A stretch of DNA of 64,000 nt from Romanomermis culicivorax (lineage: Eukaryota > Nematoda > Enoplea > Mermithida > Mermithidae). The DNA is taken from assembly GCA_963922205.1 (NCBI GenBank), contig CAWUHX010000019.1:62001-126000 (forward strand), written 5' to 3'. The position numbers and the translations under genes are program-made. Below are positions 31,245 through 42,689 of this stretch, one piece after another; the stretch's first letter is position 1, and each line of letters opens with the position of its first letter. The notes beneath the pieces are model-generated. The model made no database searches. It was given only the letters and a program-made list of their open reading frames with translations, and was not told the origin of the DNA.

Positions 31245-32717
31245 TGTTGTAGTGTTTCTGCTGATTTTGCCATTTTTTGTCAATCCAGGCATGAGGCCCG
31301 CAAGTACCAAGTGGAGCAAGCAATGCGGACCATCAACAGTCATCTTACTGTAGGGCACGTAGGTAGGCATGCACTGGCTCTCTCCTTATGCATTATTCCT
31401 TGTCTTTTTTATTGCGCACATTGCCCACTAGTTACATGTTGAATTCTCTGCCTCCCCGCACACCCGTCTTTGTTTTGTTTTCTCCCTAGTACGTGGGAGT
31501 GAATTGTATGTACTCTCACCCAGCCGCGTTGTAAGTAAAGCCGGGTATATACTTACCCGTACGCACATGGGGAGCAGTTTTGCGACCTGCCAATGTGCAG
31601 CCAAAATGCGGGTTGTCAAAATATAGTTCAGCCAAAAATGCACATGCGGCCTCATTGTGGGCCACATTTGAATATACTTAACTGTACGCATACGGGTGTG
31701 AGGGAGGGCTGGAAAATCAAGTACAATCGTGCACCATGAGTAAAAAACGGTAGTTTACAATTATGATATGCTTACGGCCGCGCCTAATGGAAACTAGTTA
31801 AGATTATACCCATGACTGGTGCAAAGCGCCAGAAAATTTTGAGATTTTGACCCTTTTAAGTCCACCAAAACACATCTTTTCGGTTTTGAATTTCCCAAAA
31901 TTTTTTCCTCAATGAGAACCATACCCAAAATTTTTTTCCTCATTTCGAAATTTTTTTCCTCAAAACATCCGATTTGAGGGAAAAAAACGGTGCCCCTCCC
32001 CCGAACGTATGACATTGCGTTTTAAAACGCACCAGGCGCAGTAGCCATGTATTTTCCACGCGTAATGTTGTCCGAATTTTCCACTGTGCATCCCAAAATG
32101 TTTTTCCCAACTTGGGAAACAGTCCAAAGTTTTCCCCCCCATTTCAGAAACAGGTTAAAAATATTTGCATACGATCGCATCGCGCCAACGGGGGGCTCGA
32201 AAATCAAGTACAATCGTGCGCCATGAGCAAAAACAATACTTAACTGTACTGCGGCAGTGGTTCCTGATCTGCATGAATTACAGATGTGCGAAAAAGTAGA
32301 AATGGTTTCTACTTGCCCAAACGCGCAAAATTTTTGGGTCCCGCAAATTTTTCGCCCAGCACCCGCAATGCGGCGCATGATTGTGCGTTCAATTTCCGGG
32401 CTGCAAATTGCGGGGCCCGCTCAAAAATCGGCGGCGCAAGTGCGTACGGGTAAGTATATACTCGGCTTAAGTGTTTTTTGTTGCATAAGATAAAATTGAA
32501 GAAAGGATTTCTTCTTTCTTGTGTTTACCTTATTTTTGGGAGACAATTAAGGAAGTATCTTTCCTTGATTGGTTGGGTTATTAGTGTCGGGTTTAAGTAC
32601 TATTAATTAAGTTAATCGCGTAAGTGTGTGCGGGGGAAATACGTACATTAAGGACGGACCCTGGGATCCCAATCCTGCCCTAATCCATCAGTCCCTGACA
32701 CAAATACAAATACAACA
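31245..32717 (-). mobile_element. Solo-LTR-like element, copy 3, with nested insertion
   Basis: In plus orientation it begins TGTTGTAGTGT and ends ATACAACA, flanked by GGTT (31241-31244 and 32718-32721). It is 1473 bp because a 931-bp element (31538-32468) has inserted into it; subtracting that leaves about 540 bp, the family length. Confidence 0.85.
31538..32468. mobile_element. Nested DNA transposon with 29-bp terminal inverted repeats
   Basis: 31538-31566 and 32440-32468 are inverted copies with one mismatch (outer end AAGCCGGGTATATACTTACC). Flanks AAGTA / AAGTG may be a 5-bp target duplication. Inside, a ~50-bp segment (AAAATCAAGTACAATCGTGC) occurs twice in direct orientation near 31712 and 32198. 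No transposase seen; non-autonomous. Confidence 0.8.
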
Positions 32718-35566
32718 GGTTGACAGATCGTGATGGCAAAATTATCTCGAGAGCCCAAAATGTTGGAAATTTCTAATAAACTTAAAATGTTTGGCACATA
32801 AAACCAAACGTCCTCAATTTTATTTCAAAATTCTTTCCAAATATGATTTTTTTTCCATATTTTCTTTGCTTTCAAGAACATTTTCTTTCATTTTCTTTAC
32901 AAGAACATTTTCCTCAACAGTTTGAAACTTTTCATTCAGGAGCTAGTTTTTTTCTGTTCACTTTATCTCTGTCCATTTTCTTGCATATAGGTTTTATGTT
33001 TTTTCTTTTTTTTTTGATTCCTGTCCTAGTTGGCATTGGGTAATCAAAATTACTGTATTGTTTATACACATATTTGATGTAACTGGACAGATATCACTAT
33101 AACACTCTTGTCTATGTTTTGTGTGACTAATTTTCTTTTTCTCATTTTCTCATTTACAGTTATTTTACCAATTTTTAGTTGGTGGTTTGCCTCTATTCTA
33201 ATTTCTAAATCTTTTTTTTATTTGTCTCTTTTCCATTCTAGTTCTTTGATTCATTGTTTCCTATTTTTTTCAATTTTTTTGCTCAACATTTTTCGTTTTC
33301 TTCTTTTGTTTTGATACCTCATTCTGATCATCTTTAGTTGTTCCTTGTTTCCTTTCATTTTCAGTTGTATCTTTTGTTCTGTTTATGTTTCCTTTTTAAT
33401 TTTCTCTCTCTTATCATTGTTTTTCCTTGTTACAATATGATCGCAAAAACCAGTAGTCATATTGCAGGATTCAGTGATTAGCATGATATTCCATAACATT
33501 TTTATTCTTATATTCTTCTTTTTGTTTCAGTTTAGAATTTACTTTGTTTACTTACATTTTATACTTTAATTAATTTGTATTGAAATGTTCTATGCACCAC
33601 AAACTCTGCATGCACCACCAATGACATAAGCATTACAAAGGCCACAAGTGCCACATGCACAGAAAAGGTCACAAACCTAAAATTATTATTTTTCCAGCAA
33701 AAGTTTTAATAAATTTTGTAGAAATGAGGCACCAAATGTGGATTTTTGGATAATGAATTCCACTTCAAATTTGAGGTAAATTTTCCAAGTGTCCCCTCAG
33801 AATTTACCCAGAGACCTTCCAAAATAATAATTGAATATTTTTTGGATGGTGCCATTGAACTGGGTGCTTGAAATCAAAGTGATTTGGGGAGGAGAATTGG
33901 AGGCACAAAATCAATGAAAGTTAATGAGAATCCTCATGCCTAATTCAGAAGTGCAGTCACTGACTGTCACCAATTGTGGCCTATTGTCAGTAGCAAAATT
34001 GCTGGGATTTGTTCACTTCTGAATTGAACTTTTTGCAAATTTCCCATTCGTTCATGTGAGTAGCTGACTCTTGCCAAAAAAAACTTTTTTTCACTCCTCA
34101 TTTTCACTCTGTATTTTCACACTTTTTTGGTTTTCGCAATAAACAGTATATGTTGACCATTTGTTTTAAAGAGTTTTTATACTTGCCTGCCATGCACCAA
34201 AATGTAGAAAATCAATAGAACAAACAATTCTAACCCATCATTTATCATACAGATCTTGTTTTGAATGACATTATAAGATCTCAGGTACCAACCTGATTTT
34301 AATTGCACAGTCTATTGTCATGCTGTACAACCTGTTCTTAAAGTTTCATGGATTTTGATTTTTTTCAAATAGAGTGAACCATGATTTTGAGAATACAGGA
34401 ATCCTAAAATAGGAATATCCCCACTAGAAGAATGAAGTTTTTCTCACATACTTTATAATCTTCCACAGGATGGCTTTGTATAAATAACTTATTTACATAT
34501 ATCATTGTGTTCAATACTTTTATGCAATGGTAAGGCCAATAATAGCCAACAATGAATTATTATTATAACTAGTTGCGAACAACATTTCAAAAATTGTTAA
34601 TGATAAACACATGGGAATAACTTCAGTTCTATTGCATCACAAAGTGGGATCACATTTAATGGAGCAACAAAAACTTGTTAGTTTACCTGACAAACTATTC
34701 ACAAAACTGACACAGAAAACTTTATACATGGAAACACAGCAGACTCTGTTTCTGGGAGTCAATGAGCAGTTTCACATTTTTTACTCACCCCCCCCCCCAT
34801 AATTTTCTTCTGGATAGATAGAGTAGTTTAGCAATATATTTGATGGACTGCTGTTGTGTATGTTTCCCTGAATTTGTGGTCAAAGTTGAGCGCAGGGGAA
34901 AAATTCAACCAGAATCGGGAGTTTTTGTTGTAGTCAGCCAATCATGTTTTTTTCTAATCTAGACATTAGCTAAGAATATTATAACAAAACAGAACCGAAA
35001 AATGTGAAAAGTACATTTTCAATTATGCCCCAAAATGTTGTTGGGCATGGGATTGTTTGAATCAGGAAAAAATTGACTGTACAATCAATGAATTTTTGCG
35101 AAATTTGTGATTGATTACTGCTGCTAATGGAGAGCATTGTGAATCACAACTATTGTACAGATTGTTTGTCATGCTCTAATGAAGCTGTATTCACGGTAAC
35201 TAGCATAGTTTGGAAAATATTTAGTCAAAAAATCGAGTTTTGGCCTCATGTATTACTCATTCTACACCTCAAAATATCAGGAAGCGTTCTTTAAGCATTC
35301 ACTATAGGAACAAATACCAAGAATATTGCAATTATGTTCTATTTTTTCACAGTATTCACACTTTTTTATTTCAGGTTACTATTGACATGTCACATACGCA
35401 ATGCAAATTTTCATTGAGTTGTTTTTAATGCATGAAAATGATAATGTAAATTTTATCAAAGCCAGTAACTACCTACAAGATGAAGACAATCTCTAAATAA
35501 AAAATCTCAACAACCTCTACATCTTTATAAAAACAACTGCTACTCAAACAATATTGGGACATACTG
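32718..35566. other. No identified gene
   Basis: Very AT-rich. 32840-33420 on the plus strand is T/C-rich and long low-complexity frames result. 34788-34798 is a short C run. Nothing supportable as a gene. Confidence 0.5.
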
Positions 35567-35568
35567 TA

Positions 35569-35726
35569 CTACCCCTAATAAACGCACAGTGCATTTATTT
35601 TTTCAAACGGTCGCTGGAGGGTGCGTCTATTCAAGGGGTGCGTTAATTCCAGGGGGTGCGTTTATCGTTCCAAACCACAACTTCGAGGGGTGCGTTAATT
35701 CGAGGGGGTGCGTTTATTTGGGGTAG
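35569..35726. mobile_element. Tc1/mariner-type MITE (158 bp, TA target)
   Basis: Ends CTACCCCTAATAAACGCAC and its inverse (GTGCGTTTATTTGGGGTAG, one mismatch), flanked by TA on both sides (35567-35568, 35727-35728). The interior consists of further GGGGTGCGTTAATT-type copies of the end sequence. The TA duplication fits Tc1/mariner-class mobilisation. Confidence 0.85.
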
Positions 35727-35728
35727 TA

Positions 35729-36170
35729 TGGTAACTGCTGCAGAAATAACCATCTCTGATGCTGAATACCTAATAAAGAACACAAAATGTGTCTGTCTAC
35801 TACATGCACAATTCAAAAGTATCAGTTTTTGACTGCATATTCGACAAATTCATCAAGTGCAACATTAGTGGAGAAGTAACCTATGAAAGTAAAAAAGATT
35901 ATAACCACTGTCCACCTTGTAAGTGAACTAGCAGAATATTTTTCAACCCACTAATAATGAAAAAATTATGTGTGAATTACAATGTGTTTTTGAGTAAAAG
36001 TACATCTAGTTCCACACCATACTTTAAGCTGGAAACCTTGACCTTTATCCCTGACATTATATATGAACTCTTGAATTTTATGTATTGAACTGTTTCATCC
36101 TGTGTAACACTACTACTCAAAATAACTCAGGTTTCCATCATTACTGCAAAATAATCCAACTATAACATGA
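35729..36170. other. No identified gene
   Basis: AT-rich spacer between the MITE and the second fold-back element; nothing supportable. Confidence 0.5.
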
Positions 36171-37237
36171 CCCAACAATTGAGTGCTGGACAATTGAGCC
36201 CCGACAATTGAGCACCCACAACTGAGTGCCAGACAACTGAGCCCTGTGACAACTGAGCGCTGAGACAACTGAGCGCCAAGACAACTGAGCGCTAGACAAC
36301 TGAGCGCTAGACAACTGAGCGCCAGACAACTGAGTGCCAACAACTGAGGGCTGTGGCTTAGGCTTAGGCCTAGGCTTAGGCCTAGGCATAGGCCTATGCC
36401 CAAACTTAGGCTTAGGCTCAGGCTTAGGCTTAGGCTTAGGCTTAGGCTTAGGCTTAGGCTTAGGCTTATGCTTAGGCTTAGGCTTAGGCTTAGGCTTAGG
36501 CTTAGGCTTAGGCTTAGGCTTAGGCTCAGGCTTAGGCTTAGGCTTAGGCTTAGGCTTAGGCTTAGGCTTAGGCTTAGGCTTAGGCTTAGGCTTAGGCTCA
36601 GGCTTAGGCTTAGGCTTAGGCTTAGGCTTAGGCCTAGGCTTAGGCTAAGGCTTAGGCTTAGGCTTAGGCTTAGGCTTAGGCTTAGGCTTAGGCCTAGGCT
36701 TAGGCCTAGGCATAGGCCTATGCCCAAACTTAGGCTTAGGCTCAGGCTTAGGCTTAGGCTTAGGCTTAGGCTTAGGCTTAGGCTTATGCTTAGGCTTAGG
36801 CTTAGGCTTAGGCTTAGGCTTAGGCTTAGGCTTAGGCTTAGGCTTAGGCTTAGGCTTAGGCTTAGGCTTAGGCTTAGGCTTAGGCTCAGGCTTAGGCTCA
36901 GGCTTAGGCTTAGGCTTAGGCTTAGGCTTAGGCCTAGGCTTAGGCCTAGGCATAAGTCTAGGCCCAGGCTTAGGCTTAGGCTTAGGCTTAGGCTTAGGCT
37001 TAGGCTTAGGCTTAGGCTCAGGCCTCAGTAAATGAAAAAACGCTCAATTATAATGCATTAAATAGTTGGCGCTCAGTTGTGGGCACTCAAATGTCTGGTG
37101 CTCAGTTGTTGGTGCTCAAACATCTGCGGCTCAGTTGTCACAGTGCTCATTTGTCACGTTGCTCAGTTGTCTGGTGCTCAGTTGTCGGGCCCAATTGTCC
37201 GCACTCAATTGTCCGGCACTCAGTTATCCATTAACCC
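36171..37237 (+). repeat. Fold-back element with telomeric core, copy 2
   Basis: Left arm 36171-36354: degenerate 15-bp units (GACAACTGAGCGCTA type). Core 36355-37028: about 111 TTAGGC units. Right arm 37029-37237: the same spacer as copy 1 (AAAAAACGCTCAATTATAAT and onward to TAAATAGT), then inverted units CGGCACTCAATTGTC/GGTGCTCAGTTGTT. Both copies have the G-rich strand on plus. Confidence 0.85.
36355..37028 (+). repeat. Interstitial telomeric repeat (TTAGGC)n, array 2, with higher-order duplication
   Basis: TTAGGC hexamers with a distinctive interruption (CCTAGGCATAGGCCTATGCC) at about 36388 and again at about 36709, and a diverged version near 36948. The array therefore contains a duplicated block of about 320 bp. 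Repeating-residue frames in several frames are artefacts. Confidence 0.95.
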
Positions 37238-37998
37238 AATTATAAACCACCTAACTACATACAATACTTATTTATACCTGATAAATTTATCTAGCTACAG
37301 TAAATGACAAGAAAAACATTGCATTTTCCATGGGTAGTATAGGAGTCAAATTCATAGTAAAGTGCATCTGTTTAGAATTAATTGCACAAAAAATTGACAA
37401 AATCAAAACTGACACTACAACTGATGACATCACTATGCTCAACAAGCTAAACACTTGTAATCCAGTCTCTGAAGACCATAGTAAAGGGCTGATTGAGATA
37501 TCTGCTGATAAGAGCTATATCCTTTTATTTGGTAGATGATACATTTCTTCAGAATGGTTTTTGTAGAGGAAAGTGTGTAATTTTCAGTCTTTTTGTCACA
37601 AATCTTATGTTGCCTCTAGAATGTTTAGCAGCATTCTGGATCTAAATTTTAGTTAACATGGATCTAGTATTGTATCATGTTTGAAATGGAATCTCTGCTA
37701 AAAAATTCGGTGCTGTATGATCTACAAAATTTATTAATTCACAAATGTAAACCGAAATGTCAATTTAGGCCTAAATAACACCACAAAATATGATCAAATT
37801 AGTAAAATCAACAACTGCTCAGAAAAGGGACAGAAATTGGCAAATGTGGACTAGGGGTAGTGGCTGCTACAGTAAACAATAGTGGGATTGCTAATCCTGT
37901 GAGCAGTCTGCTAGTGGTTCACACTTGATCACATCTCTGTGGGCATGTTATTTCACATCAGCATGAGCCACGACAATTCAAATCTAGTTGGTCAGTTT
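37238..37998. other. No identified gene
   Basis: A 69-codon frame at 37330-37539 shows no motif or splice support. Otherwise AT-rich intergenic DNA. Confidence 0.45.
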
Positions 37999-38447
37999 GT
38001 TGGGGTGGCTCCAGGTGCACGTGTTCAGCTTCCGGCATCGGTGCGCAGGCGGTTGGATGCGGTGAAAAGTGGCGAAAAAAAAGATGATTTGCATAGATTT
38101 ATGCTGCCACTGTTTCACGATTTTTGTGTCTTTTTGTCAGTGTTAAAAAGATTGGTTTATGGAGCGACGCCGCCATCGCCTTTTTATAACATTTTTGTTT
38201 ATTATTGTTTGTTTGGTGTCGCCAGTCGTCACCCAATACACTTTGGACCTGTAAGTGTATTGTTTTGTGAGCGTAGGGGTTGGAGTGTATAAGGATAGGA
38301 GTGGAGACTTGGGTAGGATCTCCTGAGGTACGTGCCAAGGTGTTCTGCCTGAAGTTTGGTGAAAGTTCTGGTGAGTATCTGGTGAAACGTCTGGGAGAGG
38401 TTTGTGTTTGTTGTTGTTGTTAGCCTGTGGTCAGAACTGTTGCATCG
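37999..38447 (-). repeat. Dispersed repeat, copy 2 (partner of 3500-3962)
   Basis: Reverse-complement match to 3500-3962 over the whole length with moderate divergence. Confidence 0.75.
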
Positions 38448-39298
38448 TCTTGACCCCACAGCTGCCTAACAAGTTCTAAGTGACCAACAATGAGCAGAGT
38501 AGTTCACTTTGCTAAATATGAAATAAAGAAAAATTCTAAAAATTCTAGAAACTTAACCTAAGCTCAGCATTTTACAAATGCGAAATTTTCGAAATTCAAG
38601 TGCCTGTATCCCCTTTGAACAAACAAAAAGAGACTTTTCATCCTTAAGCCTTGATTACTGCCATAGTTATCTTCTATCCAATGTCTAAGTAAAGTGGCAT
38701 TCGATTTCAAACAAAGCCAAATTGATGATTTAAAGTGTGCAATTACCTATAACTCTCACTCTCTCAACTCTGTTTGGAAAAATATCTGGAAATAAAATGG
38801 ACAATCTGATTTATTCAAGGGCAATGCTAGCCCCTGGAGTTGGATCATCTGTGCTGGATCTGGATCATGATGCAGAGTTGCATGTGGGTTCCACCTAAGC
38901 CTGAATCTATCATAGGATATATGGCATTTAGAATTCTAGCCAATAACTATATGGAAATACTTTACTGCCCAATGAGGTCCATGCAGTGTTAATCATAAGC
39001 TTAAGTCACGAAAAACAAAAGTTGCAATGATAATCGAATGCAGAAGACTAACAGGCTCCTATAGAGTGCTATGTCCATTTGTCAACAGAACATCCATTAA
39101 TCCTTCGAGGTTTTTGGATGCTGAAACTTGGAATGTGCTAGCTTATCCTTCTACGAGTTGAACCCAAATACTCAAACTATTTTCCAAATAGTTTGGTTCA
39201 ACCTAGACCACACATTTGATTTTCGTTTTACTAGTGATGCACTCACAAGGAACCGACCACTCAGTAAGACGAATGAAACAACAACTAACTTTATCACA
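38448..39298. other. No identified gene; possible gypsy remnant at right end
   Basis: No supportable gene. The last part (about 39130-39290) may be a decayed continuation of the gypsy remnant that follows the SINE, but no protease active-site motif can be read. Confidence 0.4.
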
Positions 39299-39740
39299 AA
39301 CTTTTTTTTTTCCAAATTTTTGCGGGTACACCTACCCATTTTCCTATGGCCGGAAAGGCAGGCTTTACAGGACTATACGGTCATACAAGTGCCCACCTTG
39401 TATGAGAGGCGCTCTTTGGGTGCTTTTTACCGCCTAGTGGAGGCCACATTCCACAGGATGGCGTCTGCCTGACAAGCAGGACTTGATTGGCTACCTATCT
39501 CATAATGGAATAGGCCCACCTCCTTATTTGCCACACTATCGCCAACATGCTAACTGGGCTGAGTGGACCGCGGCAAGCTGCTTTCCAAGCTCGCCTACAC
39601 AATTTATCTACCCGGAGAGGATGAAAGGCTGTGTCTGCCTGGGCCAGCTACCAAAAATTCAATTTCGGCTTACACCCGGAATCGAACCTGGTTCTTGAGA
39701 CTAGCAGTCAGAGGCAATAGCCACTAGACCAAGACAACCC
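39299..39740 (-). repeat. tRNA-derived SINE, copy 3, with target duplication
   Basis: Longest and best-preserved copy: about 442 bp, tail poly(A) as T run at 39302-39311, tRNA-like head at the right end with box B reading GGTTCGATTCC on the minus strand and box A TGGTCTAGTGG. It is flanked by the 9-bp direct repeat TTTATCACA (39290-39298 and 39741-39749), the signature of LINE-mediated insertion. Confidence 0.88.
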
Positions 39741-39749
39741 TTTATCACA

Positions 39750-41205
39750 TCATTGTAATCCCAGAAGCAGGTGAAAATGTTATAGTGGGAACAAACTTTT
39801 TGGCTCATTCTCAAGTAAGAGCCATAGTAGATTTCAAGCATAGAACTATGACCCTCGACAATAGGCAACAAAGAATTTACATGACACCAAAGCACCCTCA
39901 AACAAATTTTGGAGAGGTATGACCACAAAAGTTATGGAATCTACAGGGTATGCCACCAATCAATGTCAGCCAAGGATTCGCCTTTCGAAGGTTTCAGTAC
40001 CTCTGGTAAGTTGAGTCTTCCTACCCACTGGTACTGATATAGTGGTCAAAGCAAAGCTTTGCAACAAGGTAAGCAAAAGTTGTATTAGTGGGATCATAGT
40101 AGAGTCTGAAGAAGAAGAGAAAAGGTTAGTACCACATAGTTTTTTAGTCGGTTTCTTTAGTTTTTAGTAGTCAAAGGTTAGTACCATGATACCATAGTAG
40201 ACTGTACTAGAAGTAATTTTGTGATAAAGATATCAAATAGCAAGGGATCAGGATGCCATCTGAAGCAGAATCAGATAATAGGCTATATTGATTCCATGTT
40301 ATGCAATACTTTAAATCAACATCAATTGAAAGGGAAGATAGTCGAAGTAGAGAAGCCGCAAACCAGTGCAGTTCAAGCAAAACCTAACTTGACTCAAACA
40401 TGAGAGAGAGTTTAGGGAAGCCCTGTACAAAGTGTTGGCTAAATCTGACATGCTTCCGATTAGTTGGAAGAAGCTCTAAAATGTTTCTCTAAATATACGG
40501 ACATGTTTAGCTTGTCCAATAATCATCCAACTACTACACCGAACATGAGCTGTAAAATAAATACAGGAAATTCAGCACCTGTGGCTAAATGTTATCACAA
40601 GACAGCTATTAATTTAAGATGGCACATTTGTGAGTGTGTACAAGACATGCTATGGAATGGTGTTATAGAACCATGAAGTGGCCTTGGGCATTGCCTTTGT
40701 TTTTAGTAGGAAAAGGGATGGTAGCAAGTGACCAATAGTGGACTTCAGGGGTATAAATGAGGTCACAAGGGACAACAAATATCCCATTCCCAGAATGGAT
40801 GATTATCTAGACTGTTTAGGAAGAGCCAAATTTTATACAACAATGGATCTGAAGTCTGGTTACAGGCAAGTTCCTATGAATGATGAGAGCGAGGAAAAGA
40901 CTGATTTCATATGTCAGGAAGGGCTATACCAGTTTAAGGTTATGCCTTCTTGTCTAAAAAATGTACCAGTGGAGTTTCAGCATATGATGGAAAGAGTTTT
41001 GCACCCATATGTATGGAAGATCTGTCTGATTCACATAGATAATGTAATCGCCTTCTCAAATACATTTGAGGAACACCTAGTTAATTTAGAGCTAGTCCTG
41101 CAAGCTCTTAAAAAGGCCCAGTTGACTCTAAAGCTGGAGAAGTCTTAATTTCTCCCTGAGAGAATCCATTTTTTGGGACAGTCTTTAGGGCCCTCAGATA
41201 CATGA
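39750..41205 (+). pseudogene. Ty3/gypsy retrotransposon remnant (protease end and RT)
   Basis: 39760-39880 reads the C-terminal half of a retropepsin (VIVGTNFLAHS, then VDFKHRTMTL). After several stops, 40464-40676 encodes the segment ahead of RT (KCFSKYTDMFS). 40738-41148 encodes the RT palm: MDFRGINEVT, YPIPRMDD, FYTTMDLKSGYRQVP, and IHIDN where the family has the YLDD catalytic motif, so the second catalytic Asp is lost. FLPERIHFLG follows beyond a stop. Old and inactive, and not the same lineage as the intact element at 6-15 kb. Confidence 0.88.
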
Positions 41206-42065
41206 CCCTCATGATATTTTTATGGCTGGATTTTGCTCTGATCACACCAACAGCCATTGGGAGGTGTTATGCACAAGTGCGCTCCTTTGCAAACAGACAG
41301 CTGGTCGTCAATGCCTAGGGAAGCCCAGTAGATGAATACTATATTGCGGCCTTTAATCAGTACATCTTTTTGGGCTTCCAAAGGCTACACATGGGCATGA
41401 ATCAAAAATCACCTGGGAATGACCAAGCACAACCTGATAAGTACCAGCCCACAGAGTCCAAAAGCCTAGGTAAGTTTAAAGTGCCAAAGCTTTTACTTAC
41501 TAAAAAATAACAGCCACCAACAAAACAAGCATCAAGTTCATCCAGCTACAGGTCACGAATGGAGCCTGCTAATTTTTTGTACAAAAGTCATTCCTAAAAA
41601 TCTCAATCATCTTCCTCTAATTCATTGAATTCAACTTTCGGCAACCAAATCAACAATATAGCTGCTCCACAAGCAGCAGATTGGCATGGAGGCAGCAGGG
41701 GAGAGATGAAACCATGGCAAGCCCTGCTCTGTACTGTTGTAGAGCAGGACATGGTTGAGGCCGATCCAAAGGAGGTTTCGAAGGGTGCATACCATGACCC
41801 TATGGAGGCGGAGGAAATTGGAAATGCCAGAACCAAGACCCAGATGTGTAATTCTACAATCCGAATTTTGAACCACATGGTCCACCAGATTCGAAGCAAG
41901 GAGGTCGAGATCACAGCCAAAATGAAGGTCAAACCAATGGCCAAAGCCAAAGGAGAGGCAACTCTGGTTGCTGAGGATTGTTTTGGGGAGGTTATAAAAG
42001 GGGCCAGCAGCAGCAGTAACCAGCAGCATATTTTGGCCCAAAAATTTTCTTTTTCACATAATATT
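41206..42065 (+). other. Possible decayed coding sequence, unidentified
   Basis: A 151-codon frame (41625-42080) overlaps a second frame that reads as Gly/Gln/Asn-rich protein across several stops. The mixture suggests a decayed, possibly gag-like or other repeat-encoded region next to the gypsy remnant. No motif lets me name it. Confidence 0.3.
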
Positions 42066-42689
42066 TCTCTTTTTTCATAAAACACAAAATCGAAAAGCAT
42101 TACTAAAATTACGAAAATCGAAATAAATTACAAAATCATAAAATCCAAAAATATTATTTAAATTTGCAGTGCTGCTGGCCTAAAAAAATTTTCTTTTTTG
42201 ACTAACAGGTACAAAAGCCACCACAAAATTTTTTTTCAAATTTTGGCTAATTTTTTCCTCAATTTCTAGTTCATTTTGATTTGTGATACTCATACATTTC
42301 CACCCCCTGTTTTTGGAATCACAATAATAATCTCGTAATTTGATATTTTAGAAAAAATTAAAGGCAGGAAAGGAATTTCCATGCTTGACTAAATCAATTG
42401 GCCAAGGACTTTGCCACAACACGCAGACCAAGAGATGGAGCCTGGAATTCACCTCATTTGGCATCAACGGCAATGTCATCTCTTTTGGGTGGGAGTTTAT
42501 TTCACCAAAGCCAAGGTCAACATGGACGTCACTTGCCAGCCATTGCTGCACAGTCCTTGGTATTTGTTGTGTCTGGTGACCTAGTAAGTACGGGACTAGT
42601 TTGAGCTAGACTGACCAGCTTGTTGGGAGCCGGCCAAATTAGGGCAGATATTTTGATGATGCTGAGGAAACTGGCAGAGAAATTATCTA

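Noticed and set aside
31794-32493. Overlapping frames of 60-118 codons inside the nested TIR element
   Set aside because: They overlap on both strands, contain the internal direct repeat, and resemble no transposase.
32843-33314. Hydrophobic Phe/Leu/Ser-rich plus-strand frames
   Set aside because: T-rich low complexity; no start context, splice signals or homologous copy.
36113-37031. Several long frames of Ser-Leu, Arg-Leu, Lys-Pro and Gly-Leu repeats
   Set aside because: All are hexamer translations of telomeric array 2 on both strands.
28181-37237. CRISPR-like array
   Set aside because: Direct repeats have no unique spacers, the units are degenerate minisatellites, and the genome is eukaryotic.
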